From NCBI GenBank assembly GCA_002167525.1, contig NHDV01000021.1:71902-76901 (forward strand): a stretch of DNA of 5,000 bases, given 5' to 3'. The position numbers were made by a program, and so were the translations under genes. This DNA is from Flavobacteriaceae bacterium TMED68 (lineage in GTDB: Bacteria > Bacteroidota > Bacteroidia > Flavobacteriales > Flavobacteriaceae). The notes beneath the pieces are model-generated. The model saw only the letters and a list, made by a program, of their open reading frames with translations, was not told where the DNA came from and ran no database searches. Shown in pieces: positions 1 through 5,000 of the stretch (position 1 is its first letter; every line of letters begins with the position of its first letter).

Positions 1-41
1 CCAGTACCCCCTCCAGATATTATAAATTTAATCGATTTCAC
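1..41 (-). CDS. murG: MurG, N-terminal fragment (lipid II-forming GlcNAc transferase), cut by window edge
   Basis: Only 13 complete codons are visible: (GTG)M-K-S-I-K-F-I-I-S-G-G-G-T, followed by GG, the first two bases of the next (Gly) codon. This matches the N-terminus of MurG, where a short beta strand leads into the GGGTGGH glycine-rich loop of the first Rossmann domain. MurG transfers GlcNAc from UDP-GlcNAc to lipid I at the cytoplasmic face of the membrane, giving lipid II. The start is fixed to GTG at 41-39 because the codon directly upstream in frame (44-42) is TAA and no ATG, GTG or TTG lies between it and the glycine loop. The start is inside the end of ftsW, a 14-nt overlap that suggests translational coupling. 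No Shine-Dalgarno-like sequence precedes it. Identification rests on a short motif plus position after ftsW, the usual murG position in dcw clusters, so the gene name is fairly safe although little sequence is seen. Confidence 0.88.
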   Translation of the reverse strand, partial: MKSIKFIISGGGT

Positions 42-44
42 TTA
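28..44 (-). other. ftsW/murG overlap with in-frame stop that fixes the murG start
   Basis: The minus strand reads TAA-GTG from 44 to 39 in the murG frame, then continues to the ftsW TAA at 30-28. The murG frame is therefore closed immediately upstream and GTG at 41 is the only conventional start. The last four sense codons of ftsW (AGT GAA ATC GAT) are read a second time in another frame as the start of murG. There is no purine-rich Shine-Dalgarno-like element upstream, so initiation probably depends on ribosomes finishing ftsW. The coupling is inference; the overlap is seen. Confidence 0.85.
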
Positions 45-1212
45 AAATATTTAAAGGATTATTATTTTCTATTTTTAAATCATCATCTGATTCAATTTTT
101 GTACTAACACTTAAAATAATTCCCATAGCTATACAGGTTATCCATGCTGATGTTCCACCACTACTTATCATTGGAAGGTTTTGACCGGTAACTGGAATGA
201 CTTGAAGCGCTACACCAATATTGACGAATGCTTGGCTTACAATAGGTATTCCCAATCCTATAACAGTTAATTTACCAAATGAACTTTTGGTTCTATAAGA
301 AATTACTACTATCCTGTATAATAATAAAAGATAAAGTAAAATTAGCGCAACACCTCCAATAAGACCAAATTCTTCAACTATAATTGGATATATAAAATCA
401 GAAGAGCTTTGGGGTAAAAAGTTTTTCATTCTGCTTTTTCCAGCTCCTAATCCAATAAATTTACCACTCACTATGGCCGTTTTTGCTCTGGATAATTGAT
501 AATTTCCATCAGCGCTTTGCCCTGTTTTAAAATTTTCAATTCTATTTATCCAGGTATCAATTCTGTTTGGAAAAATTTCTGGAAAGCTTCTGGCAAGACT
601 TATGAAGACGAATAGCGATGTAAGTCCTAAAATTATTATACTAATTAGAAACTTTAAAGGATAACTGGCTATAAATGCTAGCATCAAAATCATGCTAAAC
701 AAAAGAATAGCCGTCGACAAATTTGAAGGTAAAATCAAAAGCACAATAACAAATACGGGAAGCCAAAATTCTAGTAATGAGTTTTTCAAATTAGATTTTT
801 TTATTTTCAATTTTGATAAATATCTAGCGGAATAAACCATTAAAACTATTGATGCCAGCGTTGAGGTTTGAAAGCTTATCCCTACAATTGGAATTTTAAG
901 CCATCTGCTCGCATTAGCTCCAGAAATTATTGTCCCCTGAGACAGAGTGTATATAAGTAAAAGAATTACAATTGGAAGCATAAGAATTGAAATCCCCTTA
1001 AAATATTTGAATGGAACTTTATGAATTGAATACATAAGAAAGAATCCTATACTCAATATGATAAAATGCTTGAAGAAATATCCCCAGGGAGTCCCTTTAC
1101 CGACTACATATACTAAATTAGTGCTAGAGCTAAAAATTGGTAAAAAAGAAAATATAGCCAATAATGCTAATATGCCCCATAAAACCTTATCACCTTTTAT
1201 TGACTCTAACAT
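28..1212 (-). CDS. ftsW: FtsW, SEDS-family septal peptidoglycan glycosyltransferase
   Basis: 394 residues, complete, about ten hydrophobic membrane segments (roughly 10-28, 48-64, 73-91, 113-132, 150-166, 167-184, 187-205, 280-302, 316-340, 352-370). SEDS proteins polymerise glycan strands from lipid II in the membrane; FtsW does so at the septum with its partner class B PBP (FtsI). Seen directly: GANASRWLKIP (98-108), the large extracytoplasmic loop with WINRIENF (221-228), SSDFIYPIIVEEFG (270-283) containing Asp272, which by alignment from memory matches the catalytic Asp of the SEDS family (Asp297 in E. coli FtsW), and PVTGQNLPMISSGGTS (340-355) near the C-terminus. RodA is the main alternative, but the position between murD and murG favours FtsW. 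The tail after residue 370 is short, cytoplasmic and acidic. The start ATG lies 3 nt after the murD stop; no good ribosome binding site is present. The 3' end overlaps murG by 14 nt. Confidence 0.96.
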   Translation of the reverse strand: MLESIKGDKVLWGILALLAIFSFLPIFSSSTNLVYVVGKGTPWGYFFKHFIILSIGFFLMYSIHKVPFKYFKGISILMLPIVILLLIYTLSQGTIISGANASRWLKIPIVGISFQTSTLASIVLMVYSARYLSKLKIKKSNLKNSLLEFWLPVFVIVLLILPSNLSTAILLFSMILMLAFIASYPLKFLISIIILGLTSLFVFISLARSFPEIFPNRIDTWINRIENFKTGQSADGNYQLSRAKTAIVSGKFIGLGAGKSRMKNFLPQSSSDFIYPIIVEEFGLIGGVALILLYLLLLYRIVVISYRTKSSFGKLTVIGLGIPIVSQAFVNIGVALQVIPVTGQNLPMISSGGTSAWITCIAMGIILSVSTKIESDDDLKIENNNPLNILSEID

Positions 1213-1215
1213 AAA

Positions 1216-2553
1216 TTATAAATTTCTAACCGCTTCCTTAAATTGATTACCTCTGTCTTCGTAATTCTTAAATAAATCAAAACTTGCACAAGCTGGGGAA
1301 AGAAGAACAGTTTCTTTTGCTAATGCTATCTTGTGTGAAATTTTTACTGCTTCACTCATTGATTGAGTTTCAACTAAAATTTCGACTACATTCTCAAAGG
1401 TGTTAAACAATTTTTCATTATTTATACCTAAGCATACGATCGCTTTAATTTTTTTTCTAATAAGGGGCAAAAGAGACTCGTAATTGTTTCCTTTATCTAC
1501 CCCTCCAGCAATCCAAACAACAGGAGTATCAATACTGTCAAGAGCAAAAAAGGTTGCATTAGTATTTGTTGCTTTTGAATCATTTATATATTGAACTCTT
1601 TGAATTGAAAGTACTTTTTCCATCCTATGAGGGGCCCCTTTAAAATGGGTCAGGCTTTCTCTAATAGAATCTTTACTAATATCTAATAAACTGGCTACTG
1701 TAGATGCAGCCATTGCGTTTAGTAGATTATGCCTTCCTGATAAAGTAAAGTTTGCAAAGTTTATCATAGTTTTTTTGTTTTTTTGTTTAACAATAAAATT
1801 TTTATTTTTAATGAACACTCCTTCTTTTATTGGTACATCTGACATTGGAATTTCTTTTGCTTTCACATTTATATTTTTTAATGCTTTCATTAACAATGGA
1901 TCATTGGAATTAAAAAGAAAAAAATCTTTTTTAGATTGATTCTTTATAATTTTCAATTTGGCCTTTACATAATTTTCAAAATTAAAATTGTAGCGGTCTA
2001 AATGATCATATGTTATATTTGTAATTACTGCTATGTGTGGTGAAAATTTGCATATGTCATCTAATTGAAAACTACTTATCTCAAGGACATATATATCAAA
2101 ATCCATTTTGGCAACCTGTAAAGAAAAACTATTTCCTATATTTCCAGCAATACCAACATTAAGTCCAGCATCTTTCAATATTTGATAAGTTAAAAGCGTA
2201 GTAGTAGTCTTTCCATTTGTACCTGTAATCCCAATTAGAATAGCAGATGTATGTAATGCAGCAAACTCAATTTCAGAAATTATATTTTTACCCTTTTCTT
2301 TTAAGGATTTTATTAATGGAATATTAGAGGAAATTCCTGGGCTTTTTACAACATAATCAGCGGAAATTAAATTTTCTATTGAATGCCTACCTGACTCCCA
2401 TTTAATTCCCTCTTTATGTAGCATTTTTTCAAGCTTGCTATCAATTTTTTTATTTTCAGAAAGAAAAACTTCATAACCTTTCTTCTTTCCTAAAATAGCT
2501 GCACCTATTCCACTCTCGCCTGCACCCAAAACTACTAGCTTTTTACCCATCAT
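1216..2553 (-). CDS. murD: MurD, UDP-N-acetylmuramoyl-L-alanine--D-glutamate ligase
   Basis: 445 residues, complete and normal for MurD. A cytoplasmic ATP-dependent ligase that adds D-glutamate to UDP-MurNAc-L-Ala, the second amino acid of the stem peptide. Domain 1 (about 1-100) is a Rossmann-like UDP-binding fold with GAGESG (10-15) and SPGIS (71-75). The central ATPase domain holds the P-loop GTNGKTT (111-117), EISSFQL (158-164), [11 protein letters not shown] (178-188) and Lys199, which aligns with the carbamylated Lys198 of E. coli Mur[10 protein letters not shown] (275-283) closes this domain. The C-terminal domain has NDSKATN (324-330), GGVDKG (350-355), SPACASFD (419-426) and NYEDRGNQF (430-438), the last two being MurD-specific D-Glu/ATP site signatures that separate it from MurC, MurE and MurF. 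Two tandem ATG codons (2553-2551 and 2550-2548) open the gene; both overlap the mraY stop, and either could be used. It ends 3 nt before ftsW. Confidence 0.98.
   Translation of the reverse strand: MMGKKLVVLGAGESGIGAAILGKKKGYEVFLSENKKIDSKLEKMLHKEGIKWESGRHSIENLISADYVVKSPGISSNIPLIKSLKEKGKNIISEIEFAALHTSAILIGITGTNGKTTTTLLTYQILKDAGLNVGIAGNIGNSFSLQVAKMDFDIYVLEISSFQLDDICKFSPHIAVITNITYDHLDRYNFNFENYVKAKLKIIKNQSKKDFFLFNSNDPLLMKALKNINVKAKEIPMSDVPIKEGVFIKNKNFIVKQKNKKTMINFANFTLSGRHNLLNAMAASTVASLLDISKDSIRESLTHFKGAPHRMEKVLSIQRVQYINDSKATNTNATFFALDSIDTPVVWIAGGVDKGNNYESLLPLIRKKIKAIVCLGINNEKLFNTFENVVEILVETQSMSEAVKISHKIALAKETVLLSPACASFDLFKNYEDRGNQFKEAVRNL
2548..2553 (-). other. mraY stop / murD start overlap with tandem ATG codons
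   Basis: The minus strand reads ATGATG from 2553 to 2548, with the mraY stop TGA embedded at 2552-2550. Starting at the first ATG gives a 4-nt overlap (ATGA); starting at the second gives a 1-nt overlap and a protein beginning M-G-K-K-L-V-V-L-G. Both are compatible with stop-restart coupling of murD to mraY. The sequence does not decide between them; the only difference is one extra N-terminal methionine. Confidence 0.8.
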
Positions 2554-3770
2554 CTAATTTTTAAGGTCACAATTGTTAAAACTGCAAGTACAATACCTAA
2601 AATCCAGAACCTAGCAACTATTTTACTTTCATGAAAGCCTAGTTTTTGGTAATGGTGATGTAATGGCGCCATTTTAAAAATTCGTTTTCCAACACCTGTC
2701 TTAGATCTTGAATATTTGAAATAGCTTACTTGAAAAACTACAGATAATGTTTCTATAAAAAACACGCCACAAAGAATTGGAATTAATAATTCCTTTCTAA
2801 TAATAATTGAAATGACTGAAATAACAGCTCCAATTGTAAGGCTTCCTGTATCCCCCATAAAAATTTCAGCCGGATAAGCATTAAACCATAAAAAACCAAT
2901 TAAAGCACCTAAAAATGATGATATAAAAACAACTATTTCCCCTATGTTGGGTATATACATAATGTTTAAATAGGAAGCAAAATTTATATTACCTGAAACA
3001 AATGAAAATATTGCCAAAACAAATACAATTATAGCCGAGCTTCCAGCAGCCAAACCATCAATACCGTCTGTCAGATTTGCCCCATTAGAAACTGCTGTAA
3101 TTATAAATATTACGAATGGTATAAATATTAGCCAAGTATATTTTCTATTTATACCGGTCCATTCAATTAAGTTATAATAATCAAATTGATTGTTTTTAAA
3201 TAATGGGATTGTGGTTAAACTAGCTTTAACATTTTTCTCAACAATACTAGATCCACTATTCACAAATTTATCAATGCCCATATTTACTTCAGTTCTAACA
3301 GTCACTTCTGGATGAAAAAAAAGAACTGCCCCTACAAAAGCACCTAATAGCATTTGTCCAAGAACTTTAAATTTAGCTTTTAGGCCTTTTTTATTTTTTT
3401 TAAAAATTTTTATATAATCATCTAGCCATCCTATAAATCCAATCCATAAAACGGTTAAAATCAATAAAATGACATAAATATTATCAAGTTTTGCTAATAA
3501 AAATACTGGTATAAGGGTTCCGAAAATAATTATTAAACCTCCCATAGAAGGGGTTCCCTGTTTTTCAATTTGCCCTTTTAATCCTAGATCCCTTACTGTT
3601 TCGCCTATTTGCTTTTTATTTAAAAATTTTATGAATTTTTTGCCAAAAAGCATTGAAAAAGTTGTTGAAAATATTACTGCTAAAGAGGCTCTGAATGAAA
3701 TATATTGAAATAAACTAGCTCCAGAAAGATTATATTGTTTTTCAAAAAATTCGAATAAGTAATAAAACAT
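2550..3770 (-). CDS. mraY: MraY, phospho-N-acetylmuramoyl-pentapeptide transferase (lipid I synthase)
   Basis: 406 residues, complete. An integral membrane enzyme that transfers phospho-MurNAc-pentapeptide from UDP to undecaprenyl phosphate, giving lipid I on the inner face of the membrane. Seen directly: GTPSMGG (72-78), the paired aspartates of WLDDY (Asp117, Asp118), NLTDGIDGL (232-240), FMGDTGSL (304-311, with the Mg-binding Asp307) and [12 protein letters not shown] (367-378, His371-373). These are the hallmark cytoplasmic-loop motifs of MraY; the HHH motif separates it from WecA-like relatives. About ten hydrophobic segments surround them. The protein is about 45 residues longer than the 360-residue E. 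coli enzyme, and nearly all the excess lies between the DD motif and NLTDG, in a hydrophilic stretch at about 153-210. ATG follows the murE stop after 1 nt and the TGA stop overlaps the murD start, so tight coupling is likely. No Shine-Dalgarno-like sequence is visible. Confidence 0.98.
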   Translation of the reverse strand: MFYYLFEFFEKQYNLSGASLFQYISFRASLAVIFSTTFSMLFGKKFIKFLNKKQIGETVRDLGLKGQIEKQGTPSMGGLIIIFGTLIPVFLLAKLDNIYVILLILTVLWIGFIGWLDDYIKIFKKNKKGLKAKFKVLGQMLLGAFVGAVLFFHPEVTVRTEVNMGIDKFVNSGSSIVEKNVKASLTTIPLFKNNQFDYYNLIEWTGINRKYTWLIFIPFVIFIITAVSNGANLTDGIDGLAAGSSAIIVFVLAIFSFVSGNINFASYLNIMYIPNIGEIVVFISSFLGALIGFLWFNAYPAEIFMGDTGSLTIGAVISVISIIIRKELLIPILCGVFFIETLSVVFQVSYFKYSRSKTGVGKRIFKMAPLHHHYQKLGFHESKIVARFWILGIVLAVLTIVTLKIR

Positions 3771-3771
3771 A

Positions 3772-5000
3772 TTAATCCATTTTTAAAAATATTTTTTTTG
3801 CAATTTTAAAATCATTAAAAGGATAAAGGTTTCCTTCAATTTCTTGATAAGATTCGTGTCCCTTGCCTGCTATGAGGACAATATCACCCTCTTTTGCTAG
3901 TCGTTTTGACATCAAAATTGCCTCTTCCCTTAGTGATATTTTTACTATTTTTTTATAGTTTTCAGCTGCAACACCCTGAATCATTTCAGATATTATTTGA
4001 GAAGGATCTTCATTTCTAGGATTATCTGAAGTAAATATTACCTTGTCACATAATTCTGAAGCAATTTTTCCCATTATAGGTCTTTTTTCACGATCACGGT
4101 TACCACCACAACCAACTAGAACAAGAAACGTTTCATTTCGTGTTCTAATTTTATTTATTGTTTCTAAAATATTTTCTAGAGCATTTGGTGTATGGGCATA
4201 ATCAATAATAACTGTAACTTCATCTTCTGATATAAATGTTTGAAAACGACCCTCAACACATTTTAGCAGACTAATATTTTTTAAAATGTTTAGTTTAGGA
4301 ATCTGAAATATATCTGCCACTGCATAAACAGCTAAAAGATTTTGGCTGTTAAAATTCCCTACCAAATTTGTCCATACCTCTTGATTTTGAATTTTCAATA
4401 ACATCCCAGAAAATTGACACTCCAGAATTTTCAATTTATAGTCCGCATACTGATTTATTGAATATGTATATTTTTTTGCTTTTGTATTTTGGATCATAAA
4501 TGAACCATTTTTGTCATCAAGGTTTGTCAGTGCGAAAGCATTTTTGGGAAGAATATCGAAAAATTGTTTTTTTACATTTCTGTAATTTATAAAACTACCA
4601 TGGTAGTCAAGATGATCATGAGTGATATTTGTAAATACTCCACCTGAGAAATCTAGTCCTTCAATTCGATGCTGTGAAATCCCATGTGAAGAAACTTCCA
4701 TAAAACAATATTTTATTCCCAAATCAACCATTTGCCTTAAATAATTATTAATCGATATTGAATCAGGTGTAGTATACTTGTTTTCGAACTCTTTATTAGA
4801 AAATTTAACTTTAACTGTAGAAATCAAACCACTCTCTAAGCCCAGACTAGAAAATAATTCATATAATAATGATACTATCGTAGTTTTTCCATTTGTGCCA
4901 GTAATACCAATTAGGCTTAATTCTTTAGATGGGCTTGAAAAAAAATTTGATGAAATTATTCCCAAAGCCTTAGATGCATTCTTGACTAAAATAAAAGTTA
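3772..5000 (-). CDS. murE: MurE, UDP-MurNAc-L-Ala-D-Glu:meso-diaminopimelate ligase, 5' end outside window
   Basis: The reading frame is open through the window edge: codons above 4965 read [11 protein letters not shown] before L-G-I-I-S-S-N-F, which is the normal end of the MurE N-terminal domain, so the TTG at 4965 is an internal leucine and not a start. 409 full codons plus a partial one are visible including the stop; compared with usual MurE lengths of about 480-490, some 75-85 residues are missing. The cytoplasmic enzyme adds the third stem-peptide residue. Numbering from the first full visible codon: P-loop GTNGKTT (34-40), TTPD (76-79), EVSSHG (101-106), [12 protein letters not shown] (123-134), Lys143 aligning with the carbamylated Lys224 of E. 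coli MurE, DYAHTP (266-271), [12 protein letters not shown] (296-307), DNPRNEDP (325-332) and GKGHE (378-382). DNPR with its Arg is the meso-diaminopimelate recognition motif; lysine-adding MurE proteins lack that Arg. The gene ends 1 nt before mraY. Confidence 0.97.
   Translation of the reverse strand, partial: TFILVKNASKALGIISSNFFSSPSKELSLIGITGTNGKTTIVSLLYELFSSLGLESGLISTVKVKFSNKEFENKYTTPDSISINNYLRQMVDLGIKYCFMEVSSHGISQHRIEGLDFSGGVFTNITHDHLDYHGSFINYRNVKKQFFDILPKNAFALTNLDDKNGSFMIQNTKAKKYTYSINQYADYKLKILECQFSGMLLKIQNQEVWTNLVGNFNSQNLLAVYAVADIFQIPKLNILKNISLLKCVEGRFQTFISEDEVTVIIDYAHTPNALENILETINKIRTRNETFLVLVGCGGNRDREKRPIMGKIASELCDKVIFTSDNPRNEDPSQIISEMIQGVAAENYKKIVKISLREEAILMSKRLAKEGDIVLIAGKGHESYQEIEGNLYPFNDFKIAKKIFLKMD

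Noticed and set aside
1233..1239. AAGGAAG on the minus strand upstream of ftsW as a Shine-Dalgarno site.
   Set aside because: It ends 20 nt before the ATG, too far for normal use, and it encodes conserved C-terminal residues of MurD (F-K-E-A-V).
1058..1246. A 62-codon open frame on the plus strand over the 5' part of ftsW and the 3' end of murD.
   Set aside because: It is antisense to two well-supported conserved genes, its product resembles no family I know, and low G+C sequence readily yields such frames. Treated as a shadow.
2203..2240. A near-repeat at DNA level between murD (about 2203-2237) and murE (about 4879-4914).
   Set aside because: Both encode the Mur ligase P-loop ([11 protein letters not shown]). 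The similarity comes from shared ancestry and biased codon use, not a mobile or recombination repeat. The same holds for the TNIT-x-DHLD motifs.
3792..3799. Runs of eight A or T (3792-3799, 4938-4945, 1449-1456) as possible slippage or phase-variation tracts.
   Set aside because: All lie in essential genes with intact frames and encode Lys or Phe in AT-rich codons; such runs are expected at about 30% G+C.
4963..4965. TTG as a possible murE start, which would give a 397-residue protein.
   Set aside because: The frame stays open to the window edge and the upstream codons encode the conserved end of the MurE N-terminal domain. Starting at TTG would delete the UDP-binding domain.
1..5000. A hidden new system, defence gene, mobile element or noncoding RNA.
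   Set aside because: Every base except four intergenic ones is inside a recognisable cell-wall gene in the expected order, and no disruption, insertion or composition shift is visible.

Overview
The window is a five-gene stretch of a dcw (division and cell wall) cluster. All genes lie on the minus strand, so transcription runs from high to low coordinates: murE (5' end beyond the window), mraY, murD, ftsW, and the first codons of murG, which runs off the low-coordinate edge. G+C is low, roughly 30% by eye.

The proteins point to Bacteroidota, most likely a Flavobacteriia-like lineage. The evidence is the order murE-mraY-murD-ftsW-murG with no murF between murE and mraY, a MraY of 406 residues with an enlarged extracytoplasmic loop, an FtsW with the GANASRWLKIP and PVTGQNLPMISSGGTS signatures, and no Shine-Dalgarno-like sequence before any start. 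This rests on remembered family features, not a search; the species cannot be named.

Layout in transcription order: murE (5000 to 3772), 1-nt gap, mraY (3770 to 2550), 4-nt ATGA overlap, murD (2553 to 1216), 3-nt gap, ftsW (1212 to 28), 14-nt overlap, murG (from GTG at 41). There is essentially no noncoding DNA, and I see no promoter, terminator, RNA gene, mobile element, repeat array or CRISPR. The genes are almost certainly one polycistronic unit whose promoter and terminator lie outside.

The genes form one pathway. MurD adds D-Glu to UDP-MurNAc-L-Ala, MurE adds the third residue (its DNPRNEDP motif predicts meso-diaminopimelate), MraY moves the finished phospho-MurNAc-pentapeptide onto undecaprenyl phosphate (lipid I), MurG adds GlcNAc (lipid II), and the SEDS protein FtsW polymerises lipid II at the division site. 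All catalytic signatures checked are intact. This is an ordinary, conserved core region; I found no sign of a new biological system, and the findings below are modest.
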